Made by a program: the position numbers and the translations under genes | Part shown: in pieces, positions 1-8,966 of the stretch | Layout: each line of letters starts with the position of its first letter | How positions within the stretch are numbered: position 1 is the stretch's first letter | The notes under the pieces: generated by a model | What the model was told of the DNA's origin: nothing | The model's input: only the letters and a program-made list of their open reading frames with translations | Database searches by the model: none | Source of the DNA: Methyloversatilis discipulorum | GTDB lineage: Bacteria; Pseudomonadota; Gammaproteobacteria; Burkholderiales; Rhodocyclaceae | Length of the DNA: 64,000 bases | Reading direction: 5' to 3' | Assembly: GCF_000385375.1 (NCBI RefSeq) | Contig: NZ_ARVV01000001.1 | Location: 434,001-498,000 of the forward strand

Positions 1-813
1 CGCGAACAGGCGCCGCCGGCCGTCGCCTTCCCCACGCTGCACGAAATGCCGGCGCCGCTGCAGGCGCCACCGACACCGGCGCCGGCCGTGCAACGCGCAG
101 CGCAGGCGCCCGCCGATCCGCCGGCTGCGGCAGCGTCGTCGCTGCTGGCCGACCTTGCCGGCGAGGCGCAGCGCATCCGTGCGCACACGGCGCAGATGCA
201 GCGTGGCGAGCGTGCAGTCCGCACCGAAGCGGAACAGGCGCTGTCCAACCGCCTGCTGCTGGTGCGCGACTACTTCTCCCAGTTGAGCGCCCAGCTCAAT
301 GTGATCAAGCCGCAGGTGGCGCGCGACTATCCGCTGCTCGGGCTCGGCGTGCTGCGTGGCCTGGCCTGGCAAGCGTCGGATGTGAACACCCGCAACCGCG
401 GCGCCGAGGCGCCCGACCAGCTGGTGCGCGTGTCCTTGTCCTGGCTGCTGCGCGGCCAGGCGGTGCTGCGTTGCGAGCGCGATCCGCTGGCGGCGGATGC
501 GCTGCGTCTGGCGCTGCGCGAGCACGGTCTGCGCTTCGAGGAACAGCCGGCGCGCGACGAACTGAACCGGCTGCGCGCGCAGATTTTCGACGTCGCGCCC
601 GAGGTGCGCGGCCGGGTCGAACTGAATGCCGACTACCGGACGCTGACGCTGCGCCTGACGCTGCAGAACGTCGAGCGCTTCGGCCTGGTCGATTACGTGC
701 CGCCGGCCGAGGACCGCGGCAGCGAATGGCTGGACGAGCTGGTGCGACTGCTGCTCGGCCAGCCCAGCCGTTTCCCGACGCTGGCCAAGCTGATCGTGCC
801 GTCACCGATGTGA
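1..813 (+). CDS. Hypothetical protein, 5' end outside window
   Basis: The reading frame is open from the first base, and an ATG at 46 is only an internal candidate start, so the gene probably begins upstream of the window. The visible part has a Pro/Ala-rich low-complexity N-terminal stretch. A helical segment rich in Glu, Gln and Arg follows, then a mixed alpha/beta C-terminal region of about 150 residues. There is no signal peptide, membrane segment or catalytic motif that I recognise. It ends 105 bases before an AAA ATPase on the same strand, so the two may share a transcript. I cannot assign a function. Confidence 0.6.
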   Translation, partial: REQAPPAVAFPTLHEMPAPLQAPPTPAPAVQRAAQAPADPPAAAASSLLADLAGEAQRIRAHTAQMQRGERAVRTEAEQALSNRLLLVRDYFSQLSAQLNVIKPQVARDYPLLGLGVLRGLAWQASDVNTRNRGAEAPDQLVRVSLSWLLRGQAVLRCERDPLAADALRLALREHGLRFEEQPARDELNRLRAQIFDVAPEVRGRVELNADYRTLTLRLTLQNVERFGLVDYVPPAEDRGSEWLDELVRLLLGQPSRFPTLAKLIVPSPM

Positions 814-918
814 CGTGGCGCGGATGATGCTTCGTTTCAGTCGGGTGTGTGCCGGCCGTTCAGTTTCCGGTCGGCCGGGACGTTGAATCATGTGACGGAC
901 AGCAGGAGGCGAGCCATC

Positions 919-1884
919 ATGGACGGGGCGGACATTCGGATTCCCCTGGCGGAATGTCGCGAAATCTACGACGTGGGTGATGTGGACCGGGCGATGGAGT
1001 CCGGCAGCGGAGCGCGCAACGAGGCGCTGACCGCCTTCTACGGAAAGATGAAGACGCTGGGCGGCGTGCGCTACGTGGTCAAGCCGTCTTCCTTCGACGG
1101 CCTCGATCCGCTGTATGCCCGCTGCCCGAACTTCGCACCGGTGCTGGACGACCTTAAGCGCTATCTGGCGCTGGCGGTGGCCGGCAACGAGCCGATGAAC
1201 TTCACGCCCATCCTGCTGCTCGGCGAGCCGGGCATAGGCAAGACCCATTTCGCGCGCCAGCTGGCCAATGTGCTCGGCACCGGCTTCGAATTCGTGTCGA
1301 TGTCCTCGCTGACCGCCGGCTGGATACTGAGCGGCGCCTCGTCGCAGTGGTCGCACGCCAAGCCGGGCAAGGTGGCGCAGGCGCTGGTGTGCGGCGACTA
1401 CGCCAACCCGCTGGTGGTGCTGGACGAGGTCGACAAGGCCGGCGGCGACGCGCGCTACGACCCGATGGGCGCACTGTACGGCCTGCTCGAACAGGACACC
1501 GCGCGTCAGTTCAAGGACGAATTCGTCGAGGTCGACATCGACGCCAGCCACATCATGTGGGTGTCCACCGCCAACGACGAGCGTTCGATTCCCGAACCCA
1601 TCCTGAGCCGGATGAATGTGTACACCGTGCCGCGGCCGGATCACGATCAGGCCTGCATCATCGCGCGCACGCTGTACGAGGAACTGGTGGCGGCGCACGA
1701 CTGGGGCTTCGCGCCGGAGGCGCCGGAAGACGTGATCGACCGCCTGGCCGGCGTGCCGCCGCGCGACATGCGCAAGGTGCTGCTGGCCGCGTTCGGCAAC
1801 GCCAAGTTGGCGCACCGCGACCACCTGCTGCCGGCCGACCTCGAAGCGGGACGAGCGACGCGGCAGAAGAAGATCGGTTTCTGA
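919..1884 (+). CDS. Lon-like AAA+ ATPase without protease domain
   Basis: This is a 321-residue AAA+ ATPase. The Walker A motif GEPGIGKT lies at about residues 102-109 and the Walker B stretch LVVLDE at 165-170. A sensor-like STAND segment and a C-terminal helical lid follow. The motif spacing resembles the ATPase module of Lon, but the protein ends before any Ser-Lys protease domain. I chose the ATG at 919 because it is preceded by AGGAGGCGAG; an in-frame codon at 847 would add 24 unconvincing residues. The partner or substrate is unknown. It is convergent with the methyltransferase gene that ends 10 bases beyond it. Confidence 0.8.
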   Translation: MDGADIRIPLAECREIYDVGDVDRAMESGSGARNEALTAFYGKMKTLGGVRYVVKPSSFDGLDPLYARCPNFAPVLDDLKRYLALAVAGNEPMNFTPILLLGEPGIGKTHFARQLANVLGTGFEFVSMSSLTAGWILSGASSQWSHAKPGKVAQALVCGDYANPLVVLDEVDKAGGDARYDPMGALYGLLEQDTARQFKDEFVEVDIDASHIMWVSTANDERSIPEPILSRMNVYTVPRPDHDQACIIARTLYEELVAAHDWGFAPEAPEDVIDRLAGVPPRDMRKVLLAAFGNAKLAHRDHLLPADLEAGRATRQKKIGF

Positions 1885-1894
1885 GCGGGCGACC

Positions 1895-3034
1895 CTAGAG
1901 CGTGTGGCTGCGGTCGCCGCGCAGGAAGCCGGTCAGTGGGGAGTCGATGTCGCGCATCATGCAGATCACCTTGAACAGTTCGCCCATTTCGGCCGGCGAG
2001 GTGAGCTGATTCAAGGCTGCATTCTGCTTCGCCCGGCCCAGCGCGTCGGCGTCGCGGTCCAGCAGTTCGAGCACGCCACAATTCAGCAGGAAGTTCGCCT
2101 GACTGGTGTAGCCGGCCAGCGACATGCCGGCGTCGAAGGCGGCCTGGGCGACGGCGGTGAAATCGACGTGCGCAGTCAGGTCGTTGAGTCCGGGCATCCA
2201 CAGCGCATCGGTGTGCGCGTGATGGCGGTAATGACACATCAACGTGCCGCTGCGCCGGTCAGGATGGTAGTACTCGGCCTGCGGGAAACCGTAGTCGATC
2301 AGCAGCAGCGCACCGCGGCCGAGGCGTCGCGCCCACTCGGCCACCCAGGCGCGGGCGGCGAAGTTGATTTCGCTGTCGTAGCCGTCGGTGAATCCGAGCG
2401 CGCGGGCTTCGTCAGCCAGCGCCGCGGGCGCCGGCCGCCAGTCCAGCGCCGGCTGGCCGGACGGGTCGAGCGCCAGACCCGCCTGTTCGATCCGGCCGGC
2501 CGCGTTGCGCAGGCGCTCGACCGGCATCGCGTCGAGCACCTCGTTGCCGATCACGACGCCGTCGAACGCGTCCGGCAGACTGTCCAGCCAGCTCACGCGA
2601 GCGCTCAGATGCGGCAGCTCGGCGGCGATCAGCGCCTGCTGGCGGGCGCGCAGGTCGGCCGACAGTTCGAGGATGCGATAGCTCTGCGGTGCGGCGCCCA
2701 GGCGGTCGAGTTCGGCCAGCAGATCGGCGGCGAGGCGACCGCTGCCGGCGCCCGCCTCGATCAGGTGGGGCGCGCTCAGCGCCATCAGTTCCGCCAGCTG
2801 GCGGGCGAGGCTGCGGCCGAACAGCGGCGTCAGCTCCGGCGCGGTGACGAAATCGCCGTCGTGGCCGAACTTTTGCAGCGCGCCGCTGTAATAGCCGAGC
2901 CCCGGCGCGTACAGCGCGCACTCCATGTAGCGGCTGAACGGCATCCAGCCGGTGCGGGCGATCTCGTCGCGGATCTGTCCGAGCAGGCGCTGGCTGTGCT
3001 CGATGGCGTCTGAATCGGGCTGGGGCAGTGACAT
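1895..3034 (-). CDS. SAM-dependent methyltransferase, MidA/NDUFAF7 family
   Basis: This 379-residue protein matches the MidA (COG1565) family, whose mitochondrial member methylates an arginine of complex I during assembly. Near the N-terminus it carries the family signature RYMECALYAPGLGYYSG. Around residue 90 there is a SAM-binding glycine motif EAGAGSGRLAADLL. The ATG at 3034 begins MSLPQPDS and gives a normal N-terminus; the open frame runs further upstream but looks non-coding. The bacterial role is not well defined, so complex I methylation is inference. It is divergent from the SDR gene, with 77 bases between the start codons. Confidence 0.88.
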   Translation of the reverse strand: MSLPQPDSDAIEHSQRLLGQIRDEIARTGWMPFSRYMECALYAPGLGYYSGALQKFGHDGDFVTAPELTPLFGRSLARQLAELMALSAPHLIEAGAGSGRLAADLLAELDRLGAAPQSYRILELSADLRARQQALIAAELPHLSARVSWLDSLPDAFDGVVIGNEVLDAMPVERLRNAAGRIEQAGLALDPSGQPALDWRPAPAALADEARALGFTDGYDSEINFAARAWVAEWARRLGRGALLLIDYGFPQAEYYHPDRRSGTLMCHYRHHAHTDALWMPGLNDLTAHVDFTAVAQAAFDAGMSLAGYTSQANFLLNCGVLELLDRDADALGRAKQNAALNQLTSPAEMGELFKVICMMRDIDSPLTGFLRGDRSHTL

Positions 3035-3111
3035 GGCACGGGTGTCCGGTCGCGGGGTCCGCGATAATGCGACATCGCGTCGCGACAGACAAACAGGTGG
3101 ACAGGAAAGCG

Positions 3112-3852
3112 ATGGAAAACGGCAAGGTTGCACTGATCACCGGCGCGGCGCGGCGCCTTGGCGCGCAGATGGCGCGCACGCTGCACGACGCCGGCTGGCG
3201 GGTGGCCATCCACTACCGGCAGTCGGCGGAAGAGGCACTGCTGCTGCTCGACGAATTCAATGCGCGCCGCGCGAAGAGCGCCTGCTGCCTGTCGGCCGAC
3301 CTGCTCGATACCGCCCGTCTGCCCGAACTGGTCGACAAGACGCTGGCGAAATTCGGGCGCCTGGACGCACTGATCAACAATGCGTCGTCCTTCTACCCGA
3401 CGCCGATCGGCACCATCACGCAGCGCGACTGGGACGACCTGACCGGCAGCAACTTCCGCGCGCCGCTCTTCCTGTCGCAGGCGGCTGCGCCGGCGCTGCG
3501 CGACAGCGGCGGCTGCATCGTCAATATTGCCGACATCCACGCCGAACGACCGCTGCCGGGCTATGCGCTGTACAGCGCCTCGAAGGGCGCACTGGCGACG
3601 CTGACGCGCGCGCTGGCCATCGATCTGGCGCCGCGGGTGCGCGTCAATGGCGTGGCGCCAGGGCCCATCCAGTGGCCGGAGAACGACCTGTTCGATCCGG
3701 AAGAACGCGCCCGCATCGTGCGGCATACCCTGTTGCAGCGCGAAGGCGACCCACAGGACATCGCACGTACGGTACGCTTCCTGATCGAGGACGCACCCTA
3801 CATCACCGGTCAGATCATCGCCGTCGATGGCGGGCGCAGCGTGCACCTGTGA
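3112..3852 (+). CDS. SDR oxidoreductase, pteridine reductase / FolM-like
   Basis: This is a 246-residue short-chain dehydrogenase/reductase. The nucleotide motif TGAARRLG near residue 10 has the Arg that marks pteridine reductases (TGxxxRxG) in place of the common TGxxxGxG. The NNAS motif lies near residue 90, and the catalytic Tyr-Lys pair is in YSASK. The likely reaction is NADPH-dependent reduction of dihydropterin or dihydromonapterin, as in FolM. The ATG at 3112 follows AGGAAAG. The protein ends in VDGGRSVHL, a normal SDR C-terminus. A different SDR substrate cannot be excluded. Confidence 0.82.
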   Translation: MENGKVALITGAARRLGAQMARTLHDAGWRVAIHYRQSAEEALLLLDEFNARRAKSACCLSADLLDTARLPELVDKTLAKFGRLDALINNASSFYPTPIGTITQRDWDDLTGSNFRAPLFLSQAAAPALRDSGGCIVNIADIHAERPLPGYALYSASKGALATLTRALAIDLAPRVRVNGVAPGPIQWPENDLFDPEERARIVRHTLLQREGDPQDIARTVRFLIEDAPYITGQIIAVDGGRSVHL

Positions 3853-3991
3853 CGCATCCGTCAGACCTTCGTCGGATTGCCGGCGCGGCGTCGCACGTAT
3901 ATCGTCGGTAATTGTAAAATGACGTAAATGCCTGACGTTGCAGCACTGACCTCGGGCCCTGACGTTGAAGCCCTATGCCACCCGGCCTGCC

Positions 3992-4882
3992 ATGAGTTCC
4001 CAACCTAAATCTGTGTGCGTGCTGTTCGCCGACGTCTCCGGCAGCACCCGGCTCTACGAGAAGCTGGGTGACGCCGAAGCGCTGCGCGCCGTGGAACGCT
4101 GCCTCAATCGCATGCGGCGCGTGGTCGACGGGCATGGCGGCAAGGTGATCAAGACCATAGGCGACGAGGTGATGACCACCTTCCCCAATGCCGACGCGGG
4201 CATACAGGCCGCCTGCGAGATGCAGCATCGGGTGACCGATCTGCCGCCGGTGTCGGGCGTCAAGCTGGCGATCCGCGTCGGCTTCCACTTCGGACCGGCA
4301 ATCGAGGAGAACGACGACGTGTTCGGCGACACCGTCAACACGGCGGCGCGCATGGCGGGCCTGGCCAAGGCCGGGCAGATCATCACCACCGCCGAAACGC
4401 TGGCCGCGGTGACGCTGTCGATGGGGCCGGAAGTACGCGAGATCGACGCACTGACGGTGAAGGGCAAGGCCGAGGATGTGCGCGTCTGTGAAGTGCTGTG
4501 GCAGGAGGGCGCTGATCTGACGATGAAGGCGTCGAGCATTGTCGCCAGCTATCACGTGGCGCGGCTGCTGGTGCGCTACCGCGATACCGAACTTACGGTG
4601 GACAACGCGCACGGTCCGCTCACCCTGGGTCGCGACATGAGCAACGAGGTGGTGATCAAGGACCAGCGCGCCTCGCGCAATCACGCGCGCATCGAGCGCC
4701 GGCGCGACAAGTTCGTGCTGGTCGACCAGAGCACCAACGGCACCTTCCTGCGCATCGAGGGCGAGAACGAGGTGGTGCTCAAGCGTGAAGAGATCATCCT
4801 GCGCGGCCAGGGCACCATCGGCTTCGGCCACAGCGCGCTCGAGCAGGGCATAGACCTGATGAGCTTCGAAGTGCTGGACTGA
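3992..4882 (+). CDS. Class III adenylate/guanylate cyclase with C-terminal FHA domain
   Basis: This 296-residue protein has two domains. The class III cyclase catalytic domain (about 5-170) keeps the metal-binding aspartates (FADVSGS, Asp14; IGDEV, Asp58). It also keeps Lys54 in KTIGD, typical of adenine recognition, and the transition-state pair Asn116/Arg120 in VNTAAR, so it should be active, most likely on ATP. The FHA domain (about 195-280) has LGR, SRNH and NGTF, the core of a phosphothreonine pocket. There is no membrane segment, so it is cytoplasmic. The ATG at 3992 is preferred over an in-frame TTG at 3965. It is convergent with a Ser/Thr kinase gene 73 bases away. Confidence 0.9.
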   Translation: MSSQPKSVCVLFADVSGSTRLYEKLGDAEALRAVERCLNRMRRVVDGHGGKVIKTIGDEVMTTFPNADAGIQAACEMQHRVTDLPPVSGVKLAIRVGFHFGPAIEENDDVFGDTVNTAARMAGLAKAGQIITTAETLAAVTLSMGPEVREIDALTVKGKAEDVRVCEVLWQEGADLTMKASSIVASYHVARLLVRYRDTELTVDNAHGPLTLGRDMSNEVVIKDQRASRNHARIERRRDKFVLVDQSTNGTFLRIEGENEVVLKREEIILRGQGTIGFGHSALEQGIDLMSFEVLD

Positions 4883-4955
4883 GGGGCGTAGTCCTTACTG
4901 GCACCTGAAGCGTGGTTCCGCGGTCGCCGCCGGCTGGCACGGCGGCCCGCGGCGG

Positions 4956-7355
4956 TCAGATACTGATGCGCTTGCGCAGTTCGGGACTGTGCACCACCGC
5001 TTCACGCCGCGACGGCGCGGCTTCCATCAGTCCGGCCGGTGGCAGGGTCTGCAGCTTCGCCACCATGTCCGGCGCGGCGCAGGCCGGGTCGAAACTGAGC
5101 GTCACGGCGTCGGGCGTGCTCGACGCGACGCTGAGGCAGTTGCGGCCCAGCTTGCGCGACAGCGGCATCAGAATGCCGGCCTGCACGTTCTGGCCGGCGT
5201 CGGCGAGGCCGCCCGACATGTCGACCACGAACTCCGCACGCTCGCTGCCCAGCGACTTCACTTCGGTTGCCAACACCGCACGCAGCGACGCGATTTCGCG
5301 CAGCAGCGAGCCGGCGACTTCCTCGCCCGGCAGGCCGGTAAGTTGCAGCGCCACCTTGCGGGCGGTGAAATGGAAATGGCTGAGGAAGAACTCGCGGCTG
5401 AACTGCTCGCCGACGCGCTTGCCGATGTCGGCCAGCGCCTTCTCTTCGGACGTCCAGCTGGTGCCTTCCGGCACTTCGGTGTTCAGGTACACCTCTTCGC
5501 CGGACTTGCGGTCGGTGCAGCGCACCGTCCATGAGGTCAGCACGACCTTGTCGATCACCAGGCCGGATGCCGCCAGCCTGACGCTCAGCCGCTTGAAGCG
5601 CACTTCGCCGTCGATCGCGAAGTCGGCGTTCTGGCCGGTGCCCGCCTCGTCGTTCCAGGTGCGGAAGCCGAAGCCCTGGATGTGCTGCTTCAATGTGTTC
5701 TCGGCCAGTTGCGAACGCAGCGGGGGGGCGGTCGGATCGCCGTCGGGCCACAGCGAGGACACGGCGACTGCGATCTTCGGGTCGCCGTTGTTGCGGATGA
5801 AATCGACCCGCTCCTCCTGCGACATCTGGTTCAGCGACTTCTGCACCTGGCGTACGCGCACCGCGGCGCGCACTTCGCCGGACATCAGACCGTCCTTGCC
5901 CAACTGCGCCGGACCTTCTTCCAGCACCGCCTGTATGAAGTCGCCGCTGCGGTCGAGCAGGCGCGACTGCAGTACGTCGTAGTGCGCATTGACCGACTTC
6001 GGGTCGACGAACAGCGCAACCGCTTTTTCCAGTATCTGGCGGCGCGCGTCGTCGCGCATGGCCTGGTTCAGCGCGTTGCGATCATTGGCCAGCCTGGGGT
6101 CGCCGGGATCGGCCAGTCCGATGGCGCTGATGATGGCGACACCCGGATCCAGCGCTGCCGCCGGTGCCGGCGGCGGTGGCGCTACGGCGACGGGAGCCGT
6201 GTCGGCTGCGAGCGGCGCGGGTGCGGACGGGGTCGGCTCGGAGCCGCCACCGAGGTAGGTCCAGGCACCGCCGGCAAGCAGCAGTGCGGCTACGCCGGCG
6301 GCGATGAGCATCGGAGTGCGCTTTGCCGCCACTGGCGGCATGGCTGGGGATGGCGTTTCGGCCGTCGTGCGTGCCGGTGCCGGGGCCGCCATGGGCTGAG
6401 GTGGTGGCGCGGGCTCGACCGCTGGCGGCGCCGGCATGCGGGCGGTCTGCAATGTCGCGTCCGGAGTCGTCGACAGCACGGTGGCGTCGCCGTCGTCCAG
6501 GCTCACGACGGTGGCGTCGTCGTCGGCAACCGGCGCCGACAGCGCCGCGTCGAGTGCGCGGCGGAATTCGGCGGCGCTCTGGAAGCGGTCTTCCGGCCGT
6601 TTGGCCATCGCCCGCTTGACCACCGCGTCGATGCGCGGCGACACATGGACGTTCAGCACCGACGGCCAGGGCGGGTCTTCCTTCAGCACCTTGTGCATGA
6701 TGGTGGTGAGCGCGCCGGTGAAGGGCTTCTCGCCGGTCAGCAGCTGGTACAGCACGACGCCGGCCGAGAACAGGTCGCTGCGCCCGTCCACGGTCTGTCC
6801 CATGAACTGTTCGGGCGACATGTAGGACGGCGTGCCCATCACGGTGCCGGCCTGGGTCAGGTTCGACGATTCGATGCGGGCAACGCCGAAATCGGCCACC
6901 TTCACCGTCCCGTCGGCGAGCAGGATGATGTTGGCGGGCTTGATGTCGCGGTGGGTGACGCCGTTGCGGTGGGCGTGCTCCAGCGCGTCGAGCAGCTGGT
7001 CCATCACGCGGCCGACCATCTGGAGCGGGATGCGCTCGTCGGAGTCGAAGGCGTCCTTCAGTTCGCGTCCCTGCACGAATTCCATCGCGATGAAGGCGGT
7101 ACCGTCCGCTTCCTCGCCATACTCGTAGATGGCCACCACGTTCGGGTGGTTGAGCCGGCCTGCCGCCTGTGCCTCGCGCTTGAAGCGGGCGATCACCTCG
7201 TCCGCCTCGCTGCGTTCCAGCTGTTCGCGCTTGAGCGTCTTGATGGCGACCCGGCGATCGATCACCGGGTCACGCCCCTCATAGACGATGCCCATCGCGC
7301 CCTGGCCCAGTTCGCGCAGGATGTCGTACTTGCCCAGTCTGGCAGGAATGCTCAC
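4956..7355 (-). CDS. Transmembrane Ser/Thr protein kinase with large extracytoplasmic FlgT-like region
   Basis: This 799-residue protein starts with a complete Hanks-type kinase domain (1-270): Gly-loop GQGAMG (17-22), Lys39, catalytic HRDIKPAN (135-142), DFG (155-157) and an APE-like PEQ. A linker at 275-345 has three spaced Asp-Ala-Thr motifs (about 280, 290, 299) and Pro/Ala-rich repeats. One membrane segment lies at 349-369. The outer region (about 400-800) includes ARRQILEKAVALFVD, which resembles the N-terminal domain of FlgT and related outer-membrane assembly proteins. The start is a GTG at 7355 behind GGAG, 30 bases after the preceding exported-protein gene, so it is probably last in that operon. 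Confidence 0.9.
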   Translation of the reverse strand: MSIPARLGKYDILRELGQGAMGIVYEGRDPVIDRRVAIKTLKREQLERSEADEVIARFKREAQAAGRLNHPNVVAIYEYGEEADGTAFIAMEFVQGRELKDAFDSDERIPLQMVGRVMDQLLDALEHAHRNGVTHRDIKPANIILLADGTVKVADFGVARIESSNLTQAGTVMGTPSYMSPEQFMGQTVDGRSDLFSAGVVLYQLLTGEKPFTGALTTIMHKVLKEDPPWPSVLNVHVSPRIDAVVKRAMAKRPEDRFQSAAEFRRALDAALSAPVADDDATVVSLDDGDATVLSTTPDATLQTARMPAPPAVEPAPPPQPMAAPAPARTTAETPSPAMPPVAAKRTPMLIAAGVAALLLAGGAWTYLGGGSEPTPSAPAPLAADTAPVAVAPPPPAPAAALDPGVAIISAIGLADPGDPRLANDRNALNQAMRDDARRQILEKAVALFVDPKSVNAHYDVLQSRLLDRSGDFIQAVLEEGPAQLGKDGLMSGEVRAAVRVRQVQKSLNQMSQEERVDFIRNNGDPKIAVAVSSLWPDGDPTAPPLRSQLAENTLKQHIQGFGFRTWNDEAGTGQNADFAIDGEVRFKRLSVRLAASGLVIDKVVLTSWTVRCTDRKSGEEVYLNTEVPEGTSWTSEEKALADIGKRVGEQFSREFFLSHFHFTARKVALQLTGLPGEEVAGSLLREIASLRAVLATEVKSLGSERAEFVVDMSGGLADAGQNVQAGILMPLSRKLGRNCLSVASSTPDAVTLSFDPACAAPDMVAKLQTLPPAGLMEAAPSRREAVVHSPELRKRISI

Positions 7356-7385
7356 GAGGCGTGCTCCGGCAGCGTTGGCGGGGAA

Positions 7386-8201
7386 TTACTTGTACTTGGC
7401 GTCGATTTCCCAGACCGACTTCTGCACCAGACGCTGCACCATTCCGTCGAGCGTGATGCCGCCTTCCTGGCTGCTGGACACGCCGAGGATGGAACTGCCC
7501 TTGGCGCCCACTTCCATCTTCTCTTCGGTATAGCCCTGCGCCAGCTGCTCGGTGGTGTTGGCGTCCATGATCTTGTAGCGCATGCCGATGATCCAGACGC
7601 CGGCGGCGGCACCGGTCTCGACCGAGCCGACCGCTTCGCCGGCCGCGTAGCTGCCGCGGCTGCCGCCGAGGATGCCGATGATGTTGCCGAGCGTGCGGCC
7701 GCTGACGCCTTCCTTCGCGGCGGCCACCTGCTCCGCCTTCAGGATGTCGAACTTGACCACGTACTTGGTCGTCTTGAACTTGCCCTTCTGCAGCATCTTG
7801 CGCGCCGAGCCGGGGTCGCCCATCGAGTAGGCGAGCTGGAACTCGTTCAGCAGCGGACCCATGTCCGAACGTTCGAGCACCTTGAAGTTGGCCTGCGACA
7901 GTTCCAGTTCGCCGAAATCGGCGATGTTGTTCGAGGCGAACTTCTGCGTGAACGTGGCGTTGTTGCTCTTGATCTCGCCCGGCACGACGACGACCGTGGG
8001 GCCCGGCTTGTTCTTGTTGCTGTATTCGACGGCCTTGTACATCGCCTTGTCGGCGCTTTCGTTGGCCTTCTGCGACACGCTGTCGCCGGCGGTCGGCGAA
8101 GCGCTTTCGAAAGTGGGCTGGGCGTACGCGAGCGGCAGCAGGCTGCCGACGGCGGCGGCGAATGCCGCGGATTTCAGTGCGCGATGCAAGGTGAAGTTCA
8201 T
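7386..8201 (-). CDS. Exported CsgG-like protein
   Basis: This 271-residue protein has an N-terminal signal peptide ending in LAYA-Q. There is no lipobox Cys, unlike true CsgG. The mature part contains VVVVPGEIKSNN, FKVLERSDM and a Gly-rich GNIIGILGGSRGSYAAGEAVG stretch. A C-terminal beta-rich region then has repeated references to lumenal strand motifs such as YKIMDANT. This pattern resembles the CsgG/HfaB group, which builds outer-membrane secretion pores or assembly scaffolds. The gene lies between another exported protein and the Ser/Thr kinase in one transcription direction. The CsgG relation is a fold-level inference from motif pattern. Confidence 0.7.
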   Translation of the reverse strand: MNFTLHRALKSAAFAAAVGSLLPLAYAQPTFESASPTAGDSVSQKANESADKAMYKAVEYSNKNKPGPTVVVVPGEIKSNNATFTQKFASNNIADFGELELSQANFKVLERSDMGPLLNEFQLAYSMGDPGSARKMLQKGKFKTTKYVVKFDILKAEQVAAAKEGVSGRTLGNIIGILGGSRGSYAAGEAVGSVETGAAAGVWIIGMRYKIMDANTTEQLAQGYTEEKMEVGAKGSSILGVSSSQEGGITLDGMVQRLVQKSVWEIDAKYK

Positions 8202-8276
8202 GGAGGTCCCTTTCTCTGAAGATTGCTGGGACGCCTGCGCCCCGTTATGTGTCCGCGCGGTCGGGCCGCGCGGTGC

Positions 8277-8966
8277 CTATTTGCTTTTCTTTTTGCCGCC
8301 TGCGGGCGGATTGGCCGCGCAGTAGCCGCCGAGCAGTGTGCTGACGACGGCGTCGGCCTGCTCTTCGATCAGCGTGCCGGCCATGCCGAGCGTGTCGCTG
8401 CCGGAATACGATTCGGCTTTCGCGCTCGCCTCGGAAATCATCTTTCCGCCGGGGGTCATCAGTACGTACGCAATCGAAACATAGACCTCAGGAATGCGCA
8501 GCACCGGATTGATCGCCGAACGGGAGTCGATGGTGCCGCGCATCACCAGCTGCGCGCCCATCTTCTTCGACGCGGCCAGTGCCGCGTCCGGGTCGTTGCG
8601 GAAATAGGCGTCGACCTCGGCCTGCGCGATCTGCGCGCGGATTTCCTGCTGGGAATAGGTGCGGATGCCGTGCTTGAGCAGGCGTTTGTTGATCGAGTTG
8701 AAGTGCGGGCTGAAACGGGCCTGCTCGGCAGTGACCCCTTCGCCGGTCCGCTCGCCCATCACGATCATGATCTTCCGGCGCCGCAGTTCGTCGAGGCAGG
8801 CCGGCGGCAGCGACAGCACGTGCGCGGCAGCGGCAGCCCGGCTTTCCTCTGCCGCGGCGGCGTCCTTCTTCGCGTCCTCGGAGAAGCTGAAGGCAAGGGC
8901 GCCGGGGGCCACGATGGCGAGGACGGTGGCGAGCAGTGCGGGGCGCAGGAATCGGTCGGGCAACAT
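8277..8966 (-). CDS. Exported protein, CsgG/FlgT-like fold suspected
   Basis: This is a 229-residue protein with a signal peptide ending PGALA-F. The body has KIMIVMGERTGEG and then KRLLKHGIRTYSQQE. A third segment, KKMGAQLVMRGTIDSR, echoes the order of elements in CsgG/FlgT-type domains: a beta strand, a helix with a degraded-name motif, then a 'can be found / was required' strand. The tail is Lys-rich (GGKKKSK). It is the first of three consecutive minus-strand genes leading to the Ser/Thr kinase, with 75 bases before the next start. No enzymatic motif is seen. The functional assignment is weak; export is well supported. Confidence 0.65.
   Translation of the reverse strand: MLPDRFLRPALLATVLAIVAPGALAFSFSEDAKKDAAAAEESRAAAAAHVLSLPPACLDELRRRKIMIVMGERTGEGVTAEQARFSPHFNSINKRLLKHGIRTYSQQEIRAQIAQAEVDAYFRNDPDAALAASKKMGAQLVMRGTIDSRSAINPVLRIPEVYVSIAYVLMTPGGKMISEASAKAESYSGSDTLGMAGTLIEEQADAVVSTLLGGYCAANPPAGGKKKSK

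Noticed and set aside
5682..8219. Very long plus-strand open frame opposite the Ser/Thr kinase and CsgG-like gene
   Set aside because: It is an antisense shadow of GC-rich coding DNA: His/Arg/Gly-rich with no motif or credible ribosome binding site, and it opposes clearly coding genes.
8253..8273. GC-rich hairpin after the first exported-protein gene as a terminator
   Set aside because: The 8-bp stem has no T-tract in the direction of transcription, so I do not call it a terminator; it may only reduce readthrough.
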